From contig QUOL01000003.1 in assembly GCA_009761415.1 (NCBI GenBank), positions 1,488,001-1,552,000 on the forward strand: a DNA stretch of 64,000 nucleotides. The letters are read 5' to 3'. The notes under the pieces were generated by a model, which searched no databases, had not been told where the DNA came from, and worked only from the letters and a program-made list of their open reading frames with translations. Each line of letters begins with the position of its first letter. Within the stretch, counting starts at the first letter, position 1. A program made the translations under genes and the position numbers. Source of the DNA: Sarcomyxa edulis (Eukaryota; Basidiomycota; Agaricomycetes; Agaricales; Mycenaceae). Shown piece after piece: positions 24,436 to 39,559 of the stretch.

Positions 24436-27400
24436 TCACCAGCACGAACATGTGGGTTTCGTGTTCACAGTTTCCAAACGCTATGATATCGCATGAGCGC
24501 TCCCCGATACAGACTGAGACAAAGTAGACCAGACATACCTCTACGATGACCGTTCGTTTTGGGATATCAGATTGTGCCCAGTCGATGCTTCTTCCTGCAT
24601 GTGCATGACTCGACCAACGCGTGTGGCGAGGGGCTTCTACATGAGAGGTCGACTTGGACATCGCGATAAGATCTTCTTCCGTCATAGAACTGGCCATTGA
24701 ATCTACTTCGAGAACTGTAGGTAGAGGAGGACTGCCAGGCACAGAAAAAGGCGAGGTGGCGATATTGTTATTCGCTGTCGAAGGTGATCCTGGAATCAAA
24801 ATCGGGGCTGCTGGTGTGGCTATTTCCCCAACGTCGACTTCTTCCGAGTCATCGACCCCGAGCCTTTGTAAGCTAGCCTCGACAGCATCCAGACGTTCCA
24901 AGTGCTCAAGAACAGTGACGCCTGTAGTACCCGGATGAACACGTTGGAACTTGGCAGCGAATGGAACAGGACGAGGAGCATCTGTCGAGACACGGCGCAT
25001 TGGTGGTGGGAAGTCGACACTGCTAGAGCTTCGGCGACGAGGCAAGGGTACACTGCGGTTTGAAGGTCGTGGTGAGCTTGACAACGGGCCATTTAGATCA
25101 GCTTGGTGATCGTCTTCCGCAATTTCCAGTTCGTCGTCCCAAACCAAGACTTTAGCTCTTCTTGTTAGTTCCAGAGGGCCTGATAAGTGTGAGCTATCAT
25201 ATATCTGCCAGCAACGCAGGGCGTTTACCTTCATCCTAATCTGATGTTAGAAATCTAAAAGAAAGTAGAATGCATGGTAAGGCCGTACCGTGTGTTGCAG
25301 GGATTGTATGATATTCCAAGCTTGACCTTTGATAACGGCTAACTGCCTCTGGAAGTTCGCAAGTCAAAACAGGAAACTTTGATAGAAGAAATCGATACTT
25401 GCTCTGAACATCTTCGGATGGAAGTCGGGATCGACAGCGAAAAGTTTGCGAAGCTGAAAGGTAGTCTCTTCCCACCACGTCTTCGATGTCAACATGGGCA
25501 AGAAGTGATTGCGAGTTTGTTCGCTAAATGGTCGCCCTATTACACTGACCGGCAAGTACAACCACCCATAGGTATATGAGCGCCAGCCCTTGGGATGCTC
25601 GTGAGGGAATGAGAGGGAGTTGTCAATTGCAGCAATATGAATGTGGGGTTGTCGGGTATAGTTTGTCGATCCGGAATTCAGAGAAGGAGAAGCGAGGAGT
25701 GAGGGCGTTACTGATCTCATGGGGGGTGAGCTGGTCGAAGGGTCTCGTCTGAGTTCGCTCATAACGGGCATTTCCAGTCGTGCCGACGGAGCTACATCAA
25801 CGAGAGATTTTTCGTGATCACCTTCGCAGTATTTGATCATGTAGTTATCTGCACCACGGTCTGTATTAAGCATAAGGTAATCTGATTCCACGGCCGTCAT
25901 TAGCCAAGTATTGTCTCATTTAAGCATATCACGCACCCAGAATCACAAGCCTTGGAAGAGTACGTTGAGTTAAATGAACGATAAGCTCGTATTGATTTAC
26001 TCACTTTTCTAGTTCTTCGCGGAAACTTTGCTGCAGCGTCTGGCTCCAGTAAAACGGTCTATGAGAGTCATTTCCTTCTGTCACGTCGAACAGAACGCGT
26101 TCATCTTCGTAATCAGCATCGTCATACAAGTCTTCTGCTTCTCCTGTCTTTCCACAAACGATCTTGACCGTAGAAAGAAAACGTTTAGACAAACTTCCTT
26201 GTCTATGAGTTGCATCATCAAAAGTATCAGCAATCGCCCGGCCAGGCCAAGGGTGCTTCCGTAGGAAATCCGAGGCATCTGAGATTCGGAATCTTTATCA
26301 CGTCGAACCCACACAAGCGAAGGTAGCTCTACCTTGGAATCCATTCATGAAATATTGCATGCTACCAATCTTGTCAGGGAGAGGCTTTCCCTTCTTTGCC
26401 GCATTCCGATCTAACCAATCATAGAAGAAAGCCTGATAGAAAAAAAACATAAGGATTGGTGAGAAGCGAAGAGGATGGGACACCGACAGAACTAGACAGG
26501 GACACCAGCTGGGTTGGGGGAACTATGTATAATTGTAGGCGTTCATCTAGCAGCGATGCTGCCGCTTCTGAGATATAACTTGTAGATGTCAATGCATGTA
26601 CAGCCGGGGGTTCTAAACTACGAACCTCAAATTAGGTATTAAGCATGCTCGCCCGAAAGGTATTATCCAGCGGAACTGTCGGTGTATCCATTTCATAGTC
26701 TAAGGAGTCGTTAGCGTAAGAAACGTAGATAGATGGCTAAAGCATACCTTGGGATTCAGTCGACCATATGGTTCTTCATCTTTGGGCTTGAATACGCTGT
26801 ACTGAAGTCAATATCATAGGTCGCGTCTGTGTAGAGGTCTACAAGCCTCACGCAACAGTCTGCACTCGACCAGATTCACTCTTCGAGCGCGCAAAATAAC
26901 TTCCCGAGGAACCTTTCGTGATCATTTTGGGGTGTATACCCTCAGAGATGGCGCTCCTGACAGATTGAGCGAGGCTTTTGGGATGGTGTTCAATAGAAGA
27001 CTTTGTAGATATATTGGCGTAACTCACGCGTCAAATTCCGCTTGTGTCATTGGAGGCTTATGATCTAGAGTTTTGACCTGAAGAAGAGATGAAGAGGGAA
27101 TCATAGAAGTACTTCTGCACTCACCACTCCCGATGAGTTCGGTACACCGAGGACTTGTGGTTCAAATACGCTCCGCCATATCTCCTTTCTGGAGTTGTCC
27201 TCCACCTTCTTCTTCCGCTTCAAGCTGACTTTCTGGGCAATGGACTCGGTCCATCTGTGTTTTGAGATGTCTTGTCATCGCTACAATCGTAACAAGAGAT
27301 AGAATTGGACACACCTCTTGAAAGCGTTGTCCAACTTGCCCAAGTCAATGGAACCTGGGCGGTTTGCACGTCGCAGTCCACGTGTAGCTGCGGGACCATT

Positions 27401-27478
27401 TGACTGTAATCCTTCACCGACATCGGACTCCTCGTCAATGGATTGGGCGAGAGGTTGATACCCGGAACGGTTGGACAT
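24436..27478 (-). CDS. Phosphatidylinositol 4-kinase type II
   Basis: Makes PI4P on endosomal, vacuolar or Golgi membranes. Motifs in order: glycine-rich loop SGSYFARSK, VFKPKDEEPYG with the ATP-binding Lys, GRACLIPNLSYISEAAASLL, catalytic loop NTDRGADNYMIKY, and metal-binding IDNSLSFPHEHP. A long Ser/Pro-rich insert sits between catalytic loop and IDN motif, with another before the C-terminus. The last exon (24480-24436) starts after tag at 24481 and encodes RLETVNTKPTCSCW, so the open frame reading into the downstream intron is not used. The region matching the CCPCC palmitoylation motif of animal type II kinases reads FRWIIPFGRACL here and lacks the cysteine cluster. Roughly ten exons; start ATG at 27478. 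Confidence 0.9.
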
Positions 27479-27677
27479 TAGCTATAGGGTGAAAGACGGA
27501 ATATTAATCTATCAAGCTTGAAGGGCGTCAAGGAGTCGTGTAGAGGCGGTGATAATTTGGGTGACAAGAACGTTTCGATCATTTTATTTCAGCGAGGCAG
27601 CGCTTCTTTCTAAACACGTTGGTACAAGCTCGACTTCTCTTCAACTTTGCATATACTTACTATCGTTATATTTCAGG

Positions 27678-28915
27678 ATGGAACCTGAGATGGGAAAACT
27701 CGTTGACGAGATGCATTTGGAACGGGCAGATGAGTTGAATGAAATCGTCTCGCCTATTCATCGATTTCCACCAGAGATCTTGGCCGAAATCTTCGTTCAG
27801 GGAGTACACAATCGACTGACATTCTCGACTCTCAATCTACAAGGCCCACCTTGGATATATGGACGCGTTTGCAGTCGTTGGCGCGCAGTGTCCCTCACTA
27901 CTTCGAGGATCTGGTCTTACATTGACTTCGACGATATGATCGACCAGTCTATGCAGATGCTGATTGTACATCTACAACGCTCCGGAACCTATCCCTTATC
28001 CCTGAACATACGTTGTCGAAGCGTAGCCAAGATACCATACCTCCAAGAACTGTTGTTATATTCCGACCGTTGGGCCCACTTCCACTCCCTGGTACCAAAT
28101 CAACTATACAGGACTCTCTTCCCAGGCAAAAGTTTCTCATCATTACGCTCTCTCAATTGGAACACGCACCGCTGGACGTTGCCAAGCCGTCCTGGTATGT
28201 TCGATGCGTTCACGCTAGCTCCCAACTTGCGTTCCGTGACGTTAGCTACTGGGCTTGACGATAGCTTCTCAGTACGCAGCCTGCAACTCCCATGATCCCA
28301 ATTGACCTATTATGAGGGAGGCGACGGTCGGAGTTGGCAGTATCGAGAGATCCTTTCCATTGCTCCGAAACTCACACATCTCTCTTGCACCTTATACGGC
28401 GACACATCCGAAGATCTTTCGTCGACTTGCCCGATGATACTTCCACATTTGAAGTCAATACATGTGTCTCTCCCTGAGCCTGGACCGGCAATCTTCGAAC
28501 TACTGGATGGACTTGTACTCCCTGGATTACAGGAAGTCCGAATTTCAGGCGATCAGACATCTCCAACCGGTCTCCTTCCTCTCCTACATCGTTCTTCACG
28601 TTCCATCTCCAAGACCATTCTCTCTGACTCTCAAACTCTCATGATCATATTTGGTGAAAAAACGAGGCATCTTCCGTGAATAATGTTCTCATCAGTGGCC
28701 TCAGGCGTCAGGAATAACCAGGACTGGATGGTTGCGTTCATGAGCTATCCGAAAATGAAGCCGAAACCGTTCTATCGACTTCCTGACAGGCTTGACGCTG
28801 AATGGCGAGTCAAGAGAGTCTCTTTGACTGTCCGACGCTGAGTCTGCAGACACGAGTCTAACGTTTACATTGAGACAGATCCGTCGCGATGGCACTCACA
28901 TTCATATCATATCCT
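27678..28915 (+). pseudogene. F-box/LRR-type protein gene, broken by an in-frame stop
   Basis: The first part reads as a typical Agaricomycete F-box protein: SPIHRFPPEILAEIF, then VCSRWRAVSLTTSRIWSYI and LRR-like strands. At 28293-28295 a TGA interrupts LQLP*SQLTYYEGGDG. The same frame continues for about 125 codons with family-like sequence (APKLTHLSCTLYGD, LPGLQEVRISG). Related proteins usually have Trp at this place (LPWSQLT), so a single TGG to TGA change is likely. After about 28600 the frame also shifts, since the match to LTLKLS is in another frame, and 28700-28915 shows only fragments. The start at 27678 is the first Met of the conserved part; an upstream exon may be missing. A functional truncated F-box protein of about 205 residues remains possible. 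Confidence 0.65.
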
Positions 28916-29008
28916 AGTACTCCATCCACACTGCGAACCTTTCAGTCAGCATGGCGCCGAGTCGATATAGATACATAATACATTTGTCAGGCTGAAGAAC
29001 GATAGCGT

Positions 29009-30454
29009 TCAGGCAGATTTACAGACTAACACTCCTTCCTCTGCGAATACTCCAGCAACGTACAGCTCCCCAGTGGTTTCGTCGAGTAATCCACCAGTAC
29101 TCGACGAGAAACCAGTTCCATTGCTCTGGAACAGCGTTTCGACATCGTAGCCTGCTACCGCACGCACCTTACTGCTAACGGAGACCGGCGCGGCGACATC
29201 GTATACTTGGGAAGGATTGGAGGAGTTTGGGCGAGAGGTCAGCGAGACCACCCAGCTTGGGCTGACTTCGGTTTCTGGGCCGGGAGGAGATGCAGCGACA
29301 GCCAGGAGAGACGGGAAGTGTGCGACTCCAGTTACAATGAGTGCGTTACTTGTCGTGAATGCTATGTTGTCGGGTGCGAAAGGGACTGGAACCGAATGAT
29401 TGTACGTGAGGATGCCTGAACTGGGAGAACGCGAATAAAAGTATATCTGGGCAAGGGAGCTGGAGGCTACAGCTAGTTGGGATCCATCATTGGAGAGGGA
29501 TATTCCATTAGGCATTGCAATTCCCCAGAGAGCGAAGGTATACACAAGTTCTGAGGTCGAGGATTTTTCGATAACATCGACATGGCCTACCCAACCTAGA
29601 GGTAACCCGAATATTGTCTCCACTATCGGCAGTACAAAACCAAAAGGTTTGGGCAACCGAGGAGTTGTGAGATGGTCATTTGTGACGTAGAACGACGTGG
29701 GGGAGGTTAGAGCGAGAGCATTTGGTGCGACGAAATATGGCGAAGAGAGAGTACGGATATGTTTTGCACGCGTTTCGGAGGGAGACAAAAGGAACTGTTC
29801 GACGACCGAACGCGGACGGGCTAAATTTATCACATAAAGATTGGAGCTACAACGCATATCTCAGTTTCAATCCGCGATGACCATTGCAAAAATACCTGTT
29901 TCCATCAAACGAAGGCCAGACTTCTACGCCGAGCGGGTGAAATTCATGACCAGCTGGATATCCCTCAAATGTGATGTGTACCGGGGGAGAGCTGGTAGAC
30001 CCTGTAGTATACATCCATAACGATCCAGGTGGTACAAAATCACGTAGAGCATCCTGAAAGTGCTCCGATAAGTATAAATACAGCCAGGCAAGGCAAAACG
30101 AACACGAACCGTGGCGGATTCCAACTCACGTTTTCCAGGATCGCAGCTCATGATGACTCTCCTCTCATTCAGGTTCCCGTTTCGATCCAGGAGATCCCAA
30201 AATGTCGCGTCTTCGCAATATCTGAGCAGTGGGGCATGGTCGTCCACGACACCACCAAGCGTACGGCACTGTGTGCTAAAGTTTCCCTTGCTGAACCAAG
30301 CGGAAGGAAAGCTAGTTTTGACGACGATTATATCCTTTATGACACGCCCGCTTCTCCAGGTCATCACCCCCTGGAATAACCAGACTCAATAATCAGTCAA
30401 TGCATGTAGAAATTCACTCACTAGTACAGCAATTGCCCATGGCAGAACACGCAT
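29009..30454 (-). CDS. Paraoxonase/arylesterase-like beta-propeller hydrolase
   Basis: Member of the calcium-dependent phosphotriesterase (PON/SMP-30-like) superfamily, predicted lactonase or esterase. The N-terminus MRVLPWAIAVL is a membrane anchor or signal, split by the first intron (30371-30421). RYCEDATFWDLL and GHEFHPLGVEVWP match the metal-binding start of the PON fold. Later come SNLYVINLARPRS, VAPNALALTSPTSFYVTND (Asn/Asp of the second calcium site) and WGIAMPNGISLSNDG. The protein ends FAEEGVLVCKSA. Four exons are proposed. The third junction uses donor gttcgt (near 30110) because the more obvious gtgagt leads out of frame. Natural substrate unknown. Confidence 0.78.
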
Positions 30455-30832
30455 CTTTGATGGCTAGATATACAATTTGAAGCTCTTGTCGTGTGACTCG
30501 GCAACGATACTTGTTCGAGGGAGAAGAAAGTGGTGATTTAGTGGAGGCCTTTTATTACTATCGTACATACGCGAAGCCGGTGGTCGAACGCGTACAACGG
30601 CAGTCTACGTTTCGTATAACGCGGATCAAATTGGGGTCAGAGGGAGACCTGACTGAGGCGGAGTGAGTCATTCGTCTGAGACGCTCAAGCGCTCAAGCCT
30701 AAAAGTCCTCGACTTGAAATCACAGGTCGATGACTTGAAGAGAAACCTACAAGCATAACGAAGTGAGTTACTTGATGTAAATACAACATGTATACAAAGT
30801 AACGGAGATACACGTAAAAGACTGCCAACTCC
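30455..30832. other. Intergenic, with a coiled-coil-like + strand fragment
   Basis: Promoter side of the paraoxonase-like gene and 3' end of the next gene. The + strand frame around 30669-30764 (SSLKVLDLKSQVDDLKRNLQ) is described as a finding; no complete gene is present. Confidence 0.4.
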
Positions 30833-32144
30833 TTATGATCCTTTGAGTAGATGAGTATGATCATCCACAATGGGAGCATATAACGGCTGTCTAGCGTGAT
30901 ATCGGGTGACAACAGCTCGTAAAATTGTAGGCCCCCATTGTCTACACCAATCGTCTTCTCCAATTAGTCTGCGCATCCCAACCGGCGTGGAGACCCCTCT
31001 CAAAGGAATTTGTGGTGCGAAATGTGTGTGATCATCGTCGGCACCGTGGAACGATTCGTTGATTGCATATGCGGCACCACAGACTTCCCAGCTGCCACCA
31101 CCACGCGAGTAAAGCCGCTTGAAAACCCATAGAAAAGGATAGAAGACGAAATTTAGGAGCTTGTAGGAAAGTAGCCTCGATAGCATGTTATCTGGCCTGA
31201 TGTAGACCTTTCCACCACGGAGTCTTTCGAAATCCACGACAACGGTACCTGAGTAAGGAGACGATAAGATGATAGACCGTATAGCACTTTCGAGTCGCTG
31301 CATGTTCCAACCATACAACACCTTGATCGATATACGTTGGTCAGGACGATTCTAACGAGACTTGAACCGACGTACCTTGTTGAATACAAATTCCTTCAGA
31401 TATCTATCGCTAGCGCAATATTCATTGGCCCACTGTCGTAAGCTTTCAGACGACTTCAGAGCACTTGTCTCCTCAGTCGTGCCCGTGTCTTTCAAGCTTT
31501 CCATCCAGGGAGGGAGACCCCTCCAATACCGTTCCTTCGCCCAAGTATCGAAGGACTTGATCTCATCACTGTTTGCCTTGCGCTTTCTGCCACTCTGAAG
31601 ACTGCCCACTTCTCGGACCACAGAGCCACGATAAGCTGGTATAGAATCAGCAACAGACCAAATGATGGCAGGGATGCCGGTACTGTGCTGGCTCATGTCA
31701 ATGGAGAAATCGAAGTCGCAGATATTTTCCTCGCGCTTTACAAGTTTGAGGCTATATTGGCCTTGGCTGTCTGTCACTTCGACCCATCGAGTATGCGTCT
31801 CGATATGATGGCCACTGCAATGCACGTAGAGCTTGGGAGCAATGCTGGTTTGATCGCGCAAGAAGCGACATAATGCCTCGCCTTAGGCGCAGAAAGTTCA
31901 ATTTATTAGACTGGATTTTGAGAGGAATGTGCTGACCGTCTGTACTGAGGATGGGATCATGAGAAACAATATTTTCATCTTCATCCCGTGTATATTCAGC
32001 ATCGTATGCACTGAGTCTTGCAAAAGATTCCTTGCTATGAGATTCTTGGCCGACATACTCATGACCTACATTCTTGCTCATGCATTGAATCAAATGGTAC
32101 GAGGGGAAAGGCGTACCTTTCGTGTCCGATGTGAGTTCAACCAT
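30833..32144 (-). CDS. Conserved-looking protein of unknown function
   Basis: Three exons joined by good splice sites: 32144 to about 31939 (donor gtcagc), about 31883 to about 31375 and about 31321 to 30833. The joined frame reads through without stops. It has about 400 residues, contains RYWRGLPPWMESLKDT and an amphipathic or membrane-like segment, LLNFVFYPFLWVFKRLY, about 100 residues from the C-terminus, followed by a His/Asp-rich end. I do not recognise a family. The composition and clean splicing argue for a real gene. The start at 32144 is the first ATG of the open frame and follows a second upstream ATG with an immediate stop. Confidence 0.6.
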
Positions 32145-32650
32145 ACTAACAAAGATAAAGTTTCAGCACGATTTTCGATGCTGAGTTGGGCATGATGTCT
32201 CTCAGGCTGTCACGAGATTTGTGTCATACAAACGCCCGACAATTCCGAGGTATTCGAGGGTTGATGCCAGCTTCTGCGAGATTGCCGTCCCAAATACATT
32301 AGGAACCCAGAAGACTTCGAGCTGAGAGAAAGCGAGTTGCGAATTGGCTTTGAAGTTGAATTGGTTACAAAAGAGAAAAATGAACTCGTGACGCGTTCCT
32401 CATGTCACGTGTGCACGTCGCGTCAACGTCGCGTACGCGTCGGATCGTTCGGGTTCTTTGGGGGCGAGGAGAAGCAAGGTTGTAATGATTCAGGTTAATC
32501 TTAATATCTCTTGAGACACGCTATTGGATCATAGCGCATGTCTGATAAATAAAACCGCACTATCTATTCGAAAACCAGACCACAAGAGAAACCAAAAGAA
32601 GGATGTTACATAGTACACATTCCACAACCGCGACTATTTAGGAAGGAGGA
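32145..32650. other. Intergenic, with an open + strand fragment
   Basis: About 500 bases. The + strand between about 32268 and 32490 has an open, start-less frame with charged, helix-prone sequence (FELRESELRIGFEVELVTKE), discussed as a finding. The tandem duplication begins near 32605. Confidence 0.4.
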
Positions 32651-34507
<1,857 letters not shown>

Positions 34508-34576
34508 TGTAGGATATGAAGCTACAGGAGGACTGGAGACTCAGATGTCTTGGATCTTTCTAGCGAGTTTCAGCCT

Positions 34577-34587
34577 CCTTTTATATG
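34577..34587 (-). promoter_or_regulatory. TATA box of manganese peroxidase copy 1
   Basis: On the minus strand the sequence reads CATATAAAAGG, about 70 bases before the ATG at 34507. The corresponding site of copy 2 is CGTATAAAAGG at 39287-39298. Confidence 0.7.
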
Positions 34588-37043
34588 TTTGCGGGGAGTT
34601 TGAAGCGTTCAACCGAACCACGGCGCAGCCAATCCCAGTCTGAGAGTTTGGCAGGGAACGTTGGGAGATTTCCTCGAGGGATGAGAAGGTGCAGCATGCA
34701 AAGCCCCGCACGAAATGCAAGTACAGACCATGTTGTACATCCGGATATTAAAAAATATCATTCGGCGCGGTGCGATGTGTGAGCAAGTGATAGACGTGAT
34801 CTATGCGATGCAAACGAAATAGACACACAGATTCCCAGAACACAGACGGAGTTAGGAGAATTTTCTATCTTAAAACCTAATATCAAGGCAACTTCCGTTC
34901 AGAAGAGCTACAACGGCTTTGATAACGATGCATACCGGATCTGCTAATATCCTCGAGCGAATGGATAGTCGACTGCATAACGAATCAGCAGCACGAATCT
35001 TGTATAACGACCACGCAACGCGAGAAAGACTGAAATAGAGAAATTCCTGTCAGATGGAATATATAACAGCATAAAAAGACAAAGCGGAGACGTTCACCAA
35101 ATGATGTTCGCACCCGAGTCTGATACCGAAGTAAAGGGTGCAGTGACAATAGATAGCCCACGCAGTGACAAACCAGAGGCTCTTCATTCGATGAGAATTG
35201 TCAAGTCGTGATGGTGGTCACTGCATGGTAGATGTTTCGAAGAACATTTTTTAGTATATGTGGACATGTACTAATTCTGGTGTTGAGATGGTGCCAACGA
35301 AACATATCCCACGCCCAGGGAAGCGGAGTCAAGTTGTACCTTCTGGTCAGCTATGAACTTAGCTTGCCTTGGATTCGGGTTGAACGTGGGCTTGTTGTGT
35401 CGGGAACGCCATGTACCGACCAATCGATTCACGCGAGAAGGTGAAACGTTTGGTGATTATCGATAACGAAAATTTAGGTCTCCAGAAAGACCGCATGGAC
35501 TAGCGTTACTGTGCTCGGAACCTTGTAAGTTTTTGAAGGACACCATGAGACAAGAGCGGTGACAAGAGGCAGCTAATTATAGAACGGGTTATAAACAAGG
35601 ACGATGCCAAACACTCGGCGTGGGAATCCTCTGTGGCTGGGAATTCGATCCTCAGGTCAAAGTTCTCTTTCTCCCTGCACAGTGCACGAAGTCGGGAACT
35701 AACGCCATTCTTATTCACGCATTCGGATTATTGACATTCCCGGCCAGACATTCCACCGAGGGTACCATTCGGACTGAGGTGGGGAATGTAAGTGCTTATT
35801 TCGTTGAATACAGCCTGAGCCTCAGCTGACGCGCGCGCCCGGGCAGTTTCTTGTCTTCTCCATTTTGACTACCAAGAGCCTTTGAGTCTTTATCCTCACT
35901 TCTGGTGTGTGACTGGCCGTCTATCTGACCCCAGGTTTGGAAGATTTGCGCTGATGCCCGTCACGACATACGCATTTTGCGTGCACTATCAGCGCCGCGA
36001 CCATGCTTTCATCCTCTGCAATAACAGCCAGCGATAGTCATTCCGTATCTTAGGGGTGTGATTACATGTGACTCCTCCTCGGGTCAGGGAGGTCCATTCT
36101 TGCGTGCGTCTACCGGATAGCTCGAAACGCAGTCAAGTAAACTTTATCAGTCGAGAAAGGTTATCGTATCTGTTTGGTATGTTATCGATCTACCATTATT
36201 ATGATGATGTGTGGAAGACAATCTCACAGGTCCTAGTGAACACACGACTTTATGATTGCACCTGAGGCCTTGAAATCTCAAGTCATCTCGAGCTGATTGT
36301 CATTTTTCCGGGCTATTTACAATCGCTCTTCCTTTGAGCACCCATCGAGGTCTTGATCGCCTCAATCTCGACATCCTGGAACAGGCTTTCCTGGAATGTT
36401 GACGGTTGGCTCTTTTCTTGTCACCGGCTACTTTCGGAAAGACAGCCATCTGTGTCCCAGGCATCTGGATGTTTGGTCAATGATCTCGTAAAGTGCTCAC
36501 GACATGCCCTTTCGGTGTGGCCATCTCAGCCTTCCATATGGTTCCGTGCGTATCTCAAAGCAATGCTTACCTTATACCCACTCGACTTGATCATTGCTTG
36601 ACAACGGGTCTTTCCAAGTGAATGGTGCTTCCACCTTGAGGCATGTTTTCTTGTTGATATGTATCGAACACATCTAGAACAAATGCAATCAGACCTAATC
36701 ACTGGCACGAGCTCTTTAGAGCGTGGGATTTGGCCTCATCCAACATCCACCTCGTCTCTGTCCTGATATTTGGGTCAATTGACCGAACCAGACTTTTGTT
36801 CTCTCTAGATTCTCTGATGGAGAAGGAAATCACAGCATCGAAGAATATTCTGGGATCGATCTAACGGATACCTTGGGCCACTTCTTTATCAATACGTATG
36901 TGCTCGGGGTCAATATTTCGTGGGCCAAATCCATTCATCGTTCCTCCACTTTCGAAGTATCCAACACAAGTCTAGCGGGTGTCCAGCAGATTCCTTATTT
37001 CTTGCCAAGTGTTTGGGATGGGCGTCGCGAATAAACAAGTCTT

Positions 37044-37068
37044 GCCAAGCATGCCAAGCCCTGCCAAG
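37044..37068. promoter_or_regulatory. Triple GCCAAG repeat, unit A
   Basis: Three GCCAAG hexamers start at 37044, 37053 and 37063 (spacing 9 and 10), with a fourth at 37004. The same arrangement with the same 9/10 spacing is kept in unit B although the surrounding DNA has diverged. Candidate protein-binding array; function not shown. Confidence 0.35.
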
Positions 37069-37400
37069 ATCTCACTCACCGCCCGACTCGTCAAGCACTG
37101 TCGCGCCAGTAAGAAAGCCCTTCCAGTAGCTCCAGCACACCCCAGTGAACAAGGACCGACTGGCAGAACAGGTCTTGGGCTATATATCATAAATATACCC
37201 CACACAGAATGAGATAATCCGGAAGAGAACATGATATTGCAAGTTGGAAGCAGAGATACAGAAGACAGGATAACCGACGCGTAGTACACTCTAGACGATG
37301 AAGAAGCCAGCTCAAACTACATAGTACACAAGAGTCCTCGATCGCGATCCATTTAAGAAGGAGGACTGGAAACACAGAACAAAATCAGTACAATGCACCA

Positions 37401-39559
<2,159 letters not shown>

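Larger units (their letters stand above)
34508..37400. other. Long upstream/intergenic region of duplication unit A
   Basis: Almost 2.9 kb without a supported gene. Open frames of 60-105 codons occur but are not conserved as frames in unit B. The stretch 36300-37050 resembles eroded coding DNA, with partial matches in different frames, but I cannot name it. It holds the TATA box at 34577 and the GCCAAG repeat block at 37004-37068. Confidence 0.45.
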
